64,000 nucleotides of DNA, taken from the NCBI GenBank assembly GCA_023053685.1, contig JALIGW010000001.1, positions 48,217,859-48,281,858 on the forward strand, written 5' to 3'. The notes beneath the pieces were generated by a model. The model searched no databases. It saw only the letters and a program-made list of their open reading frames with translations, and was not told where the DNA came from. Positions 23,464-36,367 of this stretch are shown here, piece by piece (position 1 is the stretch's first letter; each line of letters starts with the position of its first letter). The position numbers were made by a program, and so were the translations under genes. This stretch comes from Diadophis punctatus similis. Its lineage: Eukaryota > Chordata > Lepidosauria > Squamata > Dipsadidae.

Positions 23464-24108
23464 CTGTAAATAATCCAAGCCTGGGTTGTTATGAAATCAC
23501 TTACACAAGTTCAAAAATGGGAGCATCTAAGAGTTAACTAGGACTCAGACTTACTGTACCTTGCTCAGTATCGTAATTTAGATTTTTTTTTCCCTTTTAC
23601 TCTCTTACCACTGATTCTGGCTGTGTCATATATTTTGAAGCCCTGAGTGAATCTGAATCTACAGGCAATTTTACAAATTCTGTATTTGATGAAATATAAA
23701 TGCTTTATCTATTCAGAGAATAAAACCAAAAGGAGCTTCAAATTTTTTGGTGGTAGATTCTTGCTTCTGAATATATAGACACTTCTCATCTCACTATTTT
23801 TGACCATTATGGAACCTTGCAAATTTAACTTCTCCTTTAATGCCTTATAGTTGTCTAGTGGTGTATCAAATATGGTAGCCAACCTGGGGGCTAAAGGCCC
23901 AGAGAGCCCCAGTGTGGCTTTCAATTATTAAACCAATCCAATCTAATCATGGTGTTAGTCAGAACTCAGTCATTTATAGAAATCATTATAGAAATCATTT
24001 ATAGAAGAACTCAGTCATTTATAGAAATCACCATGATGGGTAGGTCAGCATGTGAAAATGAGTTGTGGGTGAACGTGGCAGACAACCTCAAGTGTACTTA
24101 CTCTGGTG
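23464..24108. other. Intronic sequence with a small local duplication
   Basis: At 23958-24030 the phrase AACTCAGTCATTTATAGAAATCA is repeated with a partial copy between. Otherwise nothing recognised. Confidence 0.55.
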
Positions 24109-24110
24109 AC

Positions 24111-24158
<48 letters not shown>
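24109..24158. repeat. (TG)n microsatellite
   Basis: About 25 GT units followed by GCATGCATGCGCACG. Confidence 0.97.
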
Positions 24159-24160
<2 letters not shown>

Positions 24161-24179
24161 ATGCATGCGCACGTGTGTG

Positions 24180-24350
24180 TGCTTTCAAGTCAAGTGTGTG
24201 ACTTGTGATGACTACCTGGACTAGACTCTGCTATTGCCTCCTTCTGCAGTTTAAGGGAAAGTAACTGGTCCAAGATGCCTTTTGTGCCTAGAATTCACAG
24301 TCTCCCAGTTTCTAGCCTTACACCTTAACCACTACACTTGCTCTCCCTGC
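24180..24350 (-). mobile_element. Sauria-type SINE, minus strand
   Basis: The reverse strand reads GCAAGTGTAGTGGTTAAGGTG (A box), then CTGGGAGACTGTGAATTC (B-box region) and CATCTTGGACCAGTTACTTTC, the Sauria SINE layout also seen at 47145-47375. Confidence 0.75.
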
Positions 24351-27200
24351 TGTGCCCCTCCTCTGCTGAGAGATTGTGTGTGCAAGCCTCAAACACCAGA
24401 ATGGGTCTCTTCCTTCAAATATAGCAGCTAATTGCTTTACCGATTGCTGGGCATCATTTGCCATGCCTTGCCTGACAGCTGCATTTATTCATCTGCACTT
24501 ATCTTTCAGTATTTGTACTTCTCAGAGTGTTTCAAGGTAATTTTAAAGAGAAAAAAATTGCACATAAACAATTGCAGAAAGAGCATTTAAACTATGCTTT
24601 TAAAAATTGATTGTAAGAAGGTAGAGATTATGCAAAACGTGTACCAAATCGCCTTCATTCGTTCAAACATGAACAAAACAACATAAATGAATGATGTGAG
24701 TTTTTTTTAAGAAGACACAAACAGAGACGGAAACAACAGGGATGAATTGAGGACAGCTTTGTCCATAGTTAGAAGAGAGATTATGCACCTTCCAGCCATG
24801 GACACCTTCAGGTGGATGAAAAGGAGAAATGCTATCTCATATGAGATTATGTAAATTGCACAAGGGTGTCGTGATCCAACTGATGCAAATTATATAACTG
24901 CATTGTTTGCGCTGTGAAGTCATTATCCATGTGACTTCATTCTGACAGCACAGTGGGTTCTAATGGCATTACTGCTGCGTCTTATTCAGACGTGACTCTG
25001 CCTTCACGCCCAGAATCCACTCAGCTGGGTTGATTCTTTGTGCTGCCTAACTTTTATTAACTTGCCTGAGGTGCTTGTGCTCTATTCTAGTGCCAACTAT
25101 AGCAATATAAAATGCTGTGCTTGCTGCAGAAATCTATGCTTAGGCGCAGTTAGATTTTGTTTTGTTTGTATCACACACACACACACAAACACACACACCA
25201 ATCCCCTATTGTCAGGCAATGTCCACTGGTAGGCATAAATTGTTTATAAGTTATTTTCGGTTGCCACTGTTTTGCTTGTGTGGCTTTTGTTCTGTTTATA
25301 TCTCTATATTTTATTTTACATTGACACTTTAAACTCTCTGCCCAGAGTCACTTTCACAAGATAGGTGAACATACAAATATAATGAAATAAGTAAATCACT
25401 CCAAAAGCAATTAATGTTTAAATTTAAAAAGCGTAATATCTTATATTATGCTTTTTAAAAAGCGTAAATCTTACATGTATAAAATGCAAAACAAAGAGCC
25501 TCATCTAATACGTTCTTGCACTTGACAGGATGTGAGCAATTTTAAGACAGCATAAAAAACAGGGACTATTTATTTCTTGAATCAAATTAAAAGTGTCAAG
25601 CCCATGATACATTTCAATGTTCACATTCTCAAAGCACGTTTTGTACAAACTGAATACAGAAACACGTTTCTCATCCTAATGCTCTTCACTGGCATCTTCT
25701 GCTTGGACTTTGTTGTTCTCCTTTGGCTATTGCCAATGCTTAACAGAAGCTGTTTCATCTTTTTGCTTTCCTTGTTCTCACTCATCTCTCACATTTACTC
25801 TGCCAGCAAAACCCTTGAGGGACTCCCCCATAGCATCATTACAGGACTAAGCAGGTGCTGAATCTGAATCTTCATAGCGAACTTCTCTCAGTCACTTAGT
25901 AGCCCAACTGATCGCCAGTTGGCTTCATGCCATCACTTCCTTGATCATTCATTATTTTTTATTTTATTTAAGGAAATTGATATGGCCGCCCAACTCACTC
26001 TCAGTGACTCTTGGCAGCTTCCAAGGATAAAATAAGGACACATTATCTTTTCAAAGATAATTATGTAATGATTTGCTGCAAAACATGGAAGCCAATAGCC
26101 TGCCTATTTATCGATATTGTATTTGGTCAGTTGCTAGATTCCCATCATATTTATAAGCAAAATTGTAACTGACTTTTAATAGGTTTGTTTTAAACTTTTC
26201 AGTTATGTTGTTTTTTTGAGGATTTTTCATTAACCTGAGCTATAATACAAGATTGGCTACTCAGATACTAGAACTACTGTATAAGCCTTCCCTCGCAGTT
26301 TCCAAATATTTTATATTTCCCTCAATCCAGAGGCAAACCCTGTCCATTTCTGGATCAGTCCTATAGGTACAATGGCTTATATATGCCACAAAGTAGGTTC
26401 TCAGATCATGCTGGTTGATTCAATGTCACAACCAGAAGGCCAAATTACGAAGGCATAGATCTCTTAGTTGTATAAAGTGCTGCTATAGTAGTGAGTTTTC
26501 AAAGTACAATAATGTACAACTTAGCAAGATCAACTGCACTTCTTTCACAACTGATGTTACCATATATAGTATTATCCCCAGGATATAATTTTAACCCTTA
26601 ATGTATTCATCTTTAAACAGTCTGTAAAAGACTGCTTGTCTTTATTCTACCATGTGGTTAGTCATGGCAAGCATATTCTTTCAAAGCAAAGGAATCATAT
26701 CAGTTGATGAAGAAATAGTAAATGCAATCAGTAATATTTACTCAACATACTTAATTTAAACTATTGGGTTTAATCAATTTTCTCAGTTCACACCAGAAGA
26801 TAACACCAGCCACACAAAAACCAGCCCTAATCTATAAGGCATTAATGTTCTAAATTATTTGTTTAAGTGAGCATGGAATCATATCCATTGTTTACTTCTG
26901 CTGTAATGGGAACAGCATGGTATTTCATCCAGAGTTGCTTCCACATTTGAGGTAGTTTATAAATGAATTAATAATCCTTCTTAGCCCATTATTATTTCTC
27001 TGATTTGTCTGGGCAAGAAAATGTTATCTGACATTAAGGCTAATAAGAATGAAAGATGATGCTCAATTTAGCAACTTCAGCAGGCCATCAAATAGTGTGG
27101 CTCATGCCAGGACAAATAAGGAAAACTACAGTTTTAAAATTACATCTTGGCTCAATCCAAATGTAGTTATATTTAGGATGTATCCCACGTCACATAACCA
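24351..27200. other. Intronic sequence with LINE tail scraps
   Basis: No exon recognised. LINE 3' scraps occur at 25318-25395 (CCCAGAGTCACTTTCAC, plus) and 25950-26035 (GGCCGCCCAACTCAC, minus). A (CA)n tract lies at 25171-25198. A 94-codon frame at 25577-25861 is hydrophobic but matches nothing I recognise. Confidence 0.5.
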
Positions 27201-27224
27201 AGAAATTCAACAACCAGGAGGCAG

Positions 27225-27250
27225 GCACTGCACTGCACTGCACTGCACTG
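27225..27250. repeat. (CACTG)n short tandem repeat
   Basis: Five copies of CACTG next to a LINE tail. Confidence 0.9.
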
Positions 27251-27267
27251 TATAGAGAAGGGGATGT

Positions 27268-27316
27268 TGTACTCCTGAGTCCTTCGGGAGTTGGGCGGCA
27301 TATAAGAATAACAAAA

Positions 27317-27383
<67 letters not shown>

Positions 27384-27384
27384 A
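27268..27384 (+). mobile_element. L2 LINE 3' tail with (AAAT)n
   Basis: CCTGAGTCCTTCGGGAGTTGGGCGGCATATAAGAATAAC followed by about 17 AAAT units (27315-27384): the extreme 3' end of the L2 family at 49944-52466, here a very short insertion. Confidence 0.88.
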
Positions 27385-27648
27385 GGCAGCAAAGCCATGT
27401 CTAAGTGAATTAATGAGTGGTTAGTGCAAGGTTGGAGAAAAGATGAGCTACATAAAAGAAGGCTGCAAACCCATGTTCTGTAGCCTTCATCTGGCATGAA
27501 TGGCCAATGTGTGAATCAGCTAGGCTAGATGCCATGGCTGCCTGTAGAATGCCTACACAAAGAATTTTAACTTTTCAAGTCAGCAACTCAAAGATCCCGA
27601 CAGAAGTAAGCTGAAGACACTTCTCGGGTTAATGGGACACATTTAACA

Positions 27649-27740
27649 GAATAACAGCGTTGGAAGGGACCTTGTCTTCTAGTCCAACCCCCTGCACAAG
27701 TAGCAGACCCCATACCATTCCAGACAAGAATTTGAAAGGA
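27649..27740 (-). mobile_element. CR1 LINE 3' end scrap, minus strand
   Basis: CAGAATAACAGCGTTGGAAGGGACC...TCTTCTAGTCCAACCCCC is the reverse complement of the CR1 3' end at 58675-58720. Confidence 0.85.
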
Positions 27741-28022
27741 CTGTCCCTTTAATTAGCATAGCTTTTTACAGTGCTCAACAGGGCCCAAACATGTCTCAAA
27801 AGTGATGAATCATTGTAGTCAGGTCTAGTGCTCATTTTTCTGACTGAGCTGTATGCTACCAAGAAAGTAGGAAAAATAGATCCTCTCAACAGGGATCAGC
27901 CTCACTGGGCATCAACCTTATCCAGTACTGGAGTCATTGTGCTGGAAACTGAGGCCAAGTTTGCAAATTACATAATATATAATAATTTGTAAGGTCTCTC
28001 CCCCACACACATACATATACAC

Positions 28023-28350
28023 CAGGGGTGGGTTCGGACCGGTTCGGACCGGATCACCCAAACCAGTAGTGACCCGCTGGTGATGTCACTGTCGGTGCCA
28101 TTTTGTGTGCGCCATCTTTTTTTTGCGAATTTTTCCCCTACTGCAACTTGAAAATGGCCCCCCGGCCCGCCCGCGGGTGAATTCTGACCTTTATTTCTTC
28201 GCCCAAAGCACAGCTGATGAGCTCCTCAGCTATGTTTTGGGCTAATTCCTGCTTTTGAGCATGCGTGGAAGCCGAATCGTGCGAGGGGACGCATGCGCGT
28301 GAAATGTCGCGATGCTAACCAGTGGCGAAGGTAAGTGGAACCCACCCCTG
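28023..28350. mobile_element. hAT-type miniature element (CAGGGGTGGGTTCC family)
   Basis: 328 bp, ends CAGGGGTGGGTTCGG and TGGAACCCACCCCTG, exact 8-bp duplications ATATACAC (28015-28022, 28351-28358). Inverted relative to the copy at 3007. Confidence 0.92.
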
Positions 28351-28358
28351 ATATACAC

Positions 28359-29130
28359 ACATCCCATATGCTTTATATTCCAGAATTCTTGCAGACTTTA
28401 TAAATGGTGAAGCATTTCTAAAAGCAAGGTAACTGGCAAAGATTGTGCTAACATCCATTCTGAGTAGGGAATGATTATATCCAAACTAAATTACTCAGCT
28501 TATACCTGCTGTTCCCTTACAGTGCAAGAGAAAAAAAGCCAAAGGGAACAGAGTGTGATTTTAAAGTCCTTAGCTCATTTGATTAGTATGATTGAATTTG
28601 AAACCAATTCAGTTCTCCCTCTAGTCATATTATATTCTATCTTCTTTTTTGTAAAATAAAAGTATTACACAATATGGCTAAGAGAAGCAGCATCCAGATT
28701 TATTTTTAAAAGACATTTTCTCCTCTCGCCACTTACTTGCCAATAAACCATATTTTTAATTCAATTATCTGGTTATTTTGTCTCAAAGTCTATTGGCACT
28801 GGTTCTAGCAATTGTACAGAAGCTGGAACAGGAAGCTTCTAGGAAGAAGAAACTGGGAGTTGCAGAATCTGCTCAAAAATTCAAAATAATAAATTCACTG
28901 TTTTCATCCCATGTGAATGCACAAACATGAATGCAGGATTTCAACAGCTGCTCTTCCAATCATTTTCCATAGAAAACTCTCCTCGGGACTTCTGTCATAC
29001 TCCTTAAAAGACTAAAATCTGTGTTTTCTTCAATCTACAATTTTCTACATCTTTCAAAGTATATTTTCTTCAAAGCACTGGAGTGGATTATGGCAACTGG
29101 AGTCATTTATATAGTCCACACTAGTCATAT
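28359..29130. other. Intronic sequence, nothing recognised
   Basis: No exon or repeat family recognised. Confidence 0.45.
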
Positions 29131-29134
29131 TCTT

Positions 29135-29179
29135 GAATTCAAACAAGCTTGAATTCAAACAAGCTTGAATTCAAACAAC
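29135..29179. repeat. 16-bp tandem repeat, three copies
   Basis: GAATTCAAACAAGCTT repeated, the third copy partial. Confidence 0.9.
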
Positions 29180-29248
29180 CAGTCTAATCTGTGATTTAGT
29201 ATGTCATAGGAAATATAACCATAGTTTAGTATGCCCCATGTACTGGAC

Positions 29249-29385
29249 CAGGGGTAGGCAAAGTTGGCTCTTCTATGACTTCACCCGACTTCAACTCCCA
29301 GAATTCCTAAGCTAGCATGATTGGCTCAGAAATTCTGGGAGTTGAAGTCCACGAGTCATAGAAGAGCCAACTTTGCCTACCCCTG
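29249..29385. mobile_element. hAT-type palindromic miniature element
   Basis: 137 bp whose halves are inverted copies (CAGGGGTAGGCAAAGTTGGC at the left end), with flanks TACTGGAC (29241-29248) and TACTAGAC (29386-29393), 7 of 8 matching. It contains the GGGAGTTGAAGTCC motif. Confidence 0.92.
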
Positions 29386-29393
29386 TACTAGAC

Positions 29394-30925
29394 TATTTCA
29401 ATATGCCATATAATTATTTATTTGTTTCAACACATTTATCCATTTACTGCAGCTTCTATGCCAGCCAATTCCCAAAGTCTCTGAGCAACTACATCCACAA
29501 TTAGCATTGAATAAAAAGTGTGGTCAGCCCCCCCCAAAAAAAAACTCCTATAAAAATAAATGAACATAATTGCATTACCAAGAAACACTGATCTTCCACA
29601 TCCCAAAACACACTCCTGAACAGCCACGGCTCTTTAGCACTTCAGATACACATTATGTAGCTACAGCAATTGTGTTTTGTTTTCCCAGGGTTACATTTTT
29701 TGTTGAAGCTTCCATAAAGATGCATCCTATGGGAAGAGTTAGACATTTCGTTTTCCCCTCTAGTAGAGGACTTAAGAACACAAACATGTTCCTGACTTGG
29801 CCTGAGGACATCTAGCATTGATCTAGCCATTTTACATTCTCATTCAGCTTGTTCTTAAATTTCTGTTATCAGTTGGAGAGGTGCAATGAACTCTGTTTAT
29901 CAAGGTTTGATGGTTCCCAGGTGACTATCAGGGTCTTTGTTAGTTCTCTGCTGCATCTAGTTTTAGGATATACGTCGTCATCATCATAGACCATACTGTA
30001 TCTTTCTAGCACTATGTTTATTTGTTTGAAGCAGTGATTTTAATATTCTCACTGTATAGTCTTGGGCACTACCTGAGCAGTCTACAGGTAGATTATACAT
30101 TTAAAAAAAATAACTTCTTTAGTTGTCTTCATTGAGATCGATAAAGACTATCCTGGATTTTTCCCTTTCATGTAGAGAGCTTCTAAAGAATAGAGGAAGG
30201 CAATACCCATTCAGTCTTTGTGTTCCATGAAGTCATCAAAGCTGAATCGATGATGTTTCCAGAGCTTATTTCAATATTTCCTAATTTCCTAGCAGACTTT
30301 CGAAAGCTACTGATTTGATAGCAAACCAAGGTTTTCTTTTGTTTTTTTCCCATACCTCTCAAATTTTTAACATGCCATTTTTTGTAAGTTTAAGAGCAAC
30401 TCACCTTACTCTTAGGAACACAAAATGTTGTGACAGAAATTTTTAGAAGCAGAATAATGAAACAGAAAGAATATTGAAAGGCAAGAAAAGTACAGAATTT
30501 ATGAACCTAACACAATAGCACGCTGAAGTATTTAATTTTTAGCTTAAATAATATTTTTCAAATCTGTTTCATGACATGGCCAACATTTACTATGGTATGA
30601 TTTGTATATCTTAAATACCATTGATGGAATTATTATATCATCTATAAAACATTTCATACCAATTTTGGGTATGACTTGGTATGAATCTTATAGATTTAGT
30701 CCATTATTCTTCCTATTGCTGTATTGTAAGTATTAAAGTTTTGCATCCATTTGATCGTGTTTTGTTCATTCTGTCTCTGTGTATGTTTATATATGCCATT
30801 GGTGGTCCAGGTTTTGTATTAGCATTTCAAATTCTGTTTTTGTTTTTATGTTTTTCATTCCTTCTTAAGATCTGATTTTATGCTAATAGTAGTAACACAA
30901 AATACAAAATAATAATAGTAACACA
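29394..30925. other. Intronic sequence, nothing recognised
   Basis: About 1.5 kb without a recognisable exon or repeat family. Confidence 0.5.
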
Positions 30926-31480
30926 AAATACAAACTAGATGATCACGACCTTGTTGACGATCCTCACTCAGTAAAAGACCTTGGAGTACTCATCTCTACT
31001 GATCTAAGTGCCAGAGCCCACTGCAACAGCATTGCTAAGAAGGCATTAAGAGTGGTTAACCTAATCTTGCATAGCTTCTTCTCTGGTAATATTGTACTTT
31101 TAACCAGAACATATAAAACATTTGCTAGACCAATTCTCGAATACAGTCATCTGTCTGGAACCCACACTACATATCGGACATTAATACAATTAATACAATT
31201 GAGAATGTCCAGAGATATTTCACGAGACAACTACTACACTCCTCCGTTAGCAACAGAATACCTTATGCTACCAGACTTGAAATTTTGGGCCTAGAAAATT
31301 TTGAACTCCGCCGCCTTCGATCTGACTTAAGTGTAGCACACAAATTTATATGCTACAATGTCCTACTTGTCAACGACTACTTCAGCTTCAACCGCAACAA
31401 TGCAGGATCTTGCAATAGATACAAACTTAATGTAAACCGCTCCAGATTTGATTGCAAATTGAATTCTGGTACTCATTAAA
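30926..31480 (+). pseudogene. Jockey/CR1-group LINE reverse transcriptase end
   Basis: The plus strand gives KLDDHDLVDDPHSVKDLGVLI, then IAKKALRVVNLI, TYKTFARPILEYSHLSGT, and LGLENFELRRLRSDLSVAHKF in a shifted frame. This is the segment after the RT catalytic core of CR1/Jockey-type LINEs. One frameshift near 31200 and no 3' end. It differs from both the CR1 and the L2 copies elsewhere in the window. Confidence 0.82.
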
Positions 31481-32399
31481 TATATGATTCCTATTGAACA
31501 GATTAATAACAATTGAAAGATGATTGCCAGGATATCTTTTGTATTTTATTATTATTAATAGTGTTTATTAACAGCTAAGAAAAAATCAGAACAGATATTA
31601 AGGTCCTTTGGGAAAATGAGGATTTTTTTAAAAGGGAAGAAGGGAAAAATGACTTAAGCTGAAATCCTTTGAAACCCCTCCAGCGATAAGAGGGAGCCCA
31701 AATCCAAGCAGGATTTTAAGAACACTAAATAAATTTTCATCCTCTGAATCAAGCGACAGTAGGGTGTGACTCCAGGGAAGGGGGAGAAATCCTGGGATGC
31801 CTGGCTCAGGTTGCGTGTGTCTCCATGCTCAAGGACCGAAAATCCAGCTTGGAATTTGCAGGAACGATTTTCAGTTCCTAAGCAGAGAAGCAATGCAGGG
31901 TATGAAAGGTAAGGGAGGCCAGTGAAGGTCACATCCAAGTGTCTCTTGCTCAGGTGTTGAAAATTTTGTTTGGATTTTCATGGAGGGGATTCTCAGCAGC
32001 TTAGCAGAGAGATATCATGTGTTGCCTGTGCTGGGCTCCCCATGGTTTCCTCCACCCCACCCCACCCCCTGTGCTTCTGCGTTCCTTACCTGGGACTCAC
32101 AAGATTGCTTAATAACTGCAGCCAGGGGTACCAAGATTATGGTTGTTGAGCGAAGCAGTCATATGGCATCTGACTTAATGACTTCTTCGCTCAACATCTG
32201 AGATTCCTGTCCCCACTGTGTTCATAAGTCAAAGGCTACCTGTATAGTAGTGACAAATTATTTTAGAAAATGCCCTTCCAAGAAAAATTAATCACATATC
32301 TTCAACACAAAACTATCTTGCCTATGATACTGAACACTGTAAGACCGATTCTGAAATAGAATTGTGCACAAATGATGAACATGCAATTGCTAAAAAGTA
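31481..32399. other. Intronic sequence with a repeat scrap
   Basis: 32190-32250 (...GTGTTCATAAGTCAAAGGCTACCTGTAT) resembles the end of a widespread squamate repeat, related to 62478-62560. The rest was not recognised. Confidence 0.45.
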
Positions 32400-33180
32400 T
32401 AAATGTTTATTGAACTTTGAAACAGAAGAACAAATGAAAGAATAGTGAAGCATGTAAGATAAAGCAGGCTAAAATGTTTGGTTATAACAAAGAGATCAGA
32501 CAATGGGTAATGTGGTTGAAAGGACTGAAACACTACAGTATGTTATAATCTTAAAGAGAACATTTATAAAATAATGTATTGTTGTATATGACACCAGAGA
32601 AAAGGTTTAGAAGGTATAAAGGCATTTCAAACTTATGTAGGAAATTCAAACAAGAAGGGTCATTTTATCCTGTTTTATCATGCTGAACATGTAAAAAACT
32701 AAAAATGTTAGATTCAAATACATATACTGATTCAGAGGATTTTGAAGATTAATATACAATTGAGACCAGAAGTCTTCCTTTTGGTATTGAAGCAGCAGGA
32801 AAAGTCATGGAAGTTTGTTTTTGTGTGTGATAACCACAGCTAGGTTATTGAATGCACAAAAGTGGAAAGATCTACAATGGAGGAATGGTTGGTGAAGATG
32901 ATAAAACTTGCTGAAATGGCCAAATTGAATTATTTGATTAGAGAAAAGACAATATGTACATTTATTGCTGACTAATAACCTCCTATGGGCTTTTGGCATA
33001 AAACAAAAAAAAGTATGACTTATGGGTTTGATTATTAGATAGGATAGATTATAGAAAGAAGAAAGTCATGTAACTTAAGGGGAAAAGATAACTGTATAAA
33101 TTGTACTTTTAACTTTTAAGAAGATCAGAATTTTTTCTTTCTTTTTTATTTTTATTTTACTTTTTCTTTCTCACTTTTAG
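32400..33180 (+). pseudogene. L1 ORF2 C-terminal remnant and 3' region
   Basis: Decayed plus-strand pieces include YMTPEKRFRRYKGISNLCRK, ITTA.LLNAQKWKDL-like sequence near 32830-32880, and an A/T-rich tail to about 33180, matching the C-terminal part of L1 ORF2. Many stops. Confidence 0.65.
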
Positions 33181-33218
33181 CCTTCTCTTTGATATTTTTC
33201 TTTTTTCTTCCTTACCTT

Positions 33219-33741
33219 CAGTGGTGGGTTCCTACAAGTGCGGTCCACTCTATAGCACCGGTAGCGGCCCGTTGGTGACATCACAGTACCGGTGCGGTCG
33301 GTTGCCGGTGCCTGGGCGCCACCATTTTTTAAAAAAAAATTTAATTTTTTTTTAAATTTTCTTCTGCGCATGCCCAGAAGCCAAGCTTCCGGCACTGCGC
33401 ATGCGCTGCCTTCCTACCCCACAGTGAGTCCAAGCAGGGGAGGATGGCTGAGGGAGCGTGTGAGACGCTGAAAGAACGGGCGGCAGGAGCTATCTCCATT
33501 CCCCTCCCTTCAGCAGTCCCAGACGCCACAAACGCGCGGTGATGATCCCAGGCATTTTTGCACGTTCAAGGCTTCTCGAGCTGCTGAGGGGAGGGGGAAT
33601 GGGCGGCAGGACCTATCTCAGTTCCCCTCCCTTCAGCAGTCCGAGAAGCCACGTCCACCCGGTCACATGGCTGGCAAGCCACACCCACAAAATAAGCCAC
33701 GCCCACAGAGTGGTAGTAAAAAAATTAGGAACCCGGCCCTG
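33219..33741. mobile_element. hAT-type non-autonomous element (CAGTGGTGGGTTCC)
   Basis: 523 bp, ends CAGTGGTGGGTTCCTAC and TTAGGAACCCGGCCCTG, exact 8-bp duplications CTTACCTT (33211-33218, 33742-33749). It carries ACCGGTAGCGGCCCG at the left and an internal pair of similar CTCCATTCCCCTCCCTTCAG stretches. It lies about 430 bp from the S1-S3 exon. Confidence 0.92.
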
Positions 33742-33793
33742 CTTACCTTGTATTAGTTTATAGTAGCTTTTATCTTATTTTAAAGACTTTATT

Positions 33794-33820
33794 CACACAC
33801 ACACACACACACACACACAA
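33794..33820. repeat. (CA)n microsatellite
   Basis: About 13 CA units. Confidence 0.95.
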
Positions 33821-34159
33821 AGGTTTTCTTTTTCAATCACATTCTAGCAAAATGGATGATGCCCTCTTACCCCACAAACATTCCCATATTCTTTCACCTA
33901 TGTATTAGTTGCCTATACATCTTACTTTATTTCAAAATAACTAAAGAAAACAATTGAGCCTAAAAGTAAGTAAATTTCACGTGAAACATAGACTGTATTT
34001 GAAGTTGTTATAAATTAAAAGTTGTAGCATAGGATAGCAAAACAGCATTAAAGTAAGCATATAATGTGAACAGAAAACAGCTGGTATAAATCCAGAAAAC
34101 TGGTCTCTTTTCATTCTGTTTTGGTTCATGGTTTAAAATAATATGGAAAACAAAATTCA

Positions 34160-34561
<402 letters not shown>

Positions 34562-35084
34562 CTACAGAAATGGGGGTGGGGAAGAGATAAATAAATAAAG
34601 AGTAAAATCATTTTTAAATTGAAACCTAAAAACTAAAACATTTTCATATTAATTTACATGGACCATCTTCCCTAAAAAGTTTGCCTGATATATCATCAGC
34701 ACTGCTATTTTTAAGCCAGTGAAATGTGCTGTTCAAATATCTTTAGAGGACTGGAACATATGGAAAGCTATTTATATTATTAGTTACTTACCTAATTATC
34801 TCCAACATATCTATGCCATTTAGTCAAGCAACTCCAAGGCAGTTTACAGGAGGGAGCCGATCAAAATAAGAATGCAGGAACTTGTTTCATAACTAATATC
34901 TAACCTTGATTTTATCTGTGTGTATATAAATACATACATTAAAGTCTGTATCCTCTCGTAAAACTCCTTAATCACTCTTGGCAAATGCACCTAGAACACA
35001 ATACAGGGAACACCTATATGCCACAGTGAGAAAAAGATACATTTTGAGGATAAAACAGTTGGAAGGGGGAAAAGATCTGTCAGT
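34562..35084. other. Intron next to the S1-S3 exon
   Basis: Contains the acceptor region of the S1-S3 exon (pyrimidine-rich on the minus strand just above 34562). Nothing else recognised. Confidence 0.5.
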
Positions 35085-35275
35085 CCTTTGAGATGACCAG
35101 ATAAGGCCCTTCATGACATGGGGCTGGGTTATCTGAGAGACTGTCTCTCCCTTATTCCATCTTCCCCATACTATTAGTTTGACAGAGACCGCATGAGTGG
35201 TGGGTTTCAAAAACATTTTACTACCAGTTCTGTGGGCGTGGCTTGGTGGGCATGGCATGGCTTGGTGGGCATGGC

Positions 35276-35580
35276 AGGGGAAGGATACTGCAAAATACTC
35301 CATTGAAAGATACTCCATTTCCACCCCACTCCAGGGGAAGGATACTGCAAAATCTCCATTTCCCTCCCACTCCAGAGGAAGGATACTGCAAAATCTCCAT
35401 TCCCTCCCCACTCCAGGGGAAGGATACTGCAAAATCTCCATTTCCCTCCCCACTCCAGGGGAAGGATACTGCAAAATCTCCATTTCCCTCCCCACTCCAG
35501 GGGAAGGATATTGCAAAATCTCCATTTCCTCCCCACTTTAGGGGAAGGTTACTGCAAAATCCCCATTTCCTCCCAATCAG
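35276..35580. repeat. 41-42-bp minisatellite, about 7 copies
   Basis: Unit begins AGGGGAAGGATACTGCAAAA and ends CCCCACTCC. Gives false repeat proteins in four frames. Confidence 0.96.
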
Positions 35581-35636
35581 CTGGTACTCAGGAGGCAGAG
35601 AATAGATGGGGTCAGGGCCAGTCAGAGATGGTATTT

Positions 35637-35850
35637 ACCGGTTCTTTGAACTACTCAAAATTTCCACTACCGGTTCTCTGAACTACTCAAAATTTCCACT
35701 ACCGGTTCTCTGAACTACTCAAAATTTCCACTACCGGTTCTCTGAACTACTCAAAATTTCCACTACTGGTTCTCTGAACTACTCAAAATTTCCACTACCG
35801 GTTCTCTGAACTACTCAAAATTTCCGCTACCAGTTCTCCAGAACTGGTCA
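35637..35850. repeat. 32-bp tandem repeat, about 7 copies
   Basis: Unit begins ACTACCGGTTCTCTGAACTA and ends AAAATTTCC. It includes CTACCGGTTC, the motif found once or twice in related hAT miniature elements here. Units are directly adjacent, without spacers. Confidence 0.96.
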
Positions 35851-36269
35851 GAATCTGCTGAAACCCACCTCTGGACAGCATACTGTGGTCTGGCAGAGAA
35901 TTAAATTTGGCAGGTCTGAGGATATGGGCCTTCTCTTTCTCAGTGCCTGCCTTGAAGTATCTTCTCTCCCTAGAAGTGAGATTAGCTCCATCCCTCATAT
36001 ACATTGACTTCTTCTGAACATTTCACAAGTCCCTCAAGACCTGGCTATGTTATCAGGGCTGCGAGTACCTGGAGATTGGAAAAAGTATGCAATGGCTCCC
36101 TTACTGTAGTTAGCATTATTCTCTCCTGTTTTGTGTGTGTTTTTATAGTTATTCTTTAATTATGACTGTTTTTATGTATTTATGTTTTTTTAATTAAGTG
36201 CTGTACACTGCCCAGAGTCACTTTCATGTGAGATGAGAGAAAGAAGAATGGAGGGAAGGAGGGAGGGAA

Positions 36270-36367
36270 TGAGGGAAGGAAGGAAGGAAGGAAGGAAGGA
36301 AGGAAGGAAGGAAGGAAGGAAGGAAGGAAGGAAGGAAGGAAGGAAGGAAGGAAGGAAGGAAGGAAGG
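36270..36367. repeat. (GGAA)n microsatellite
   Basis: About 24 GGAA units, continuing beyond the LTR at 36784. Confidence 0.97.

Larger units (their letters stand above)
35195..35873. mobile_element. hAT-type element with two internal tandem arrays
   Basis: 679 bp, ends GAGTGGTGGGTTTCA and TGAAACCCACCTCTG, flanks GACCGCAT (35187-35194) and GACAGCAT (35874-35881), 7 of 8. It contains about 7 copies of a 41-42-bp unit (35276-35580) and about 7 copies of a 32-bp unit (35637-35850). Confidence 0.88.
35085..36250 (+). mobile_element. L2-like LINE 3' end, split by a hAT element
   Basis: 35095-35194 (GGCCCTTCATGACATGGGGCTGG...) and 35882-36240 (...CTCAAGACCTGGCTATG... CTGTACACTGCCCAGAGTCAC) are consecutive parts of the C-terminus and 3' end of an L2-type LINE, separated by the 35195-35873 element. 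The 3' end runs into the GGAA microsatellite. Confidence 0.78.

Noticed and set aside
25577..25861. 94-codon hydrophobic frame as a membrane protein
   Set aside because: No recognisable family, no splice or start support, and AT-rich intron sequence often gives such frames.
35243..35605. GRILQNLHF-type repeat proteins
   Set aside because: They are the 42-bp minisatellite read in several frames.
35637..35850. Regular 32-bp repeats resembling a CRISPR array
   Set aside because: Units are directly joined with no unique spacers, in a vertebrate intron, inside a hAT element.
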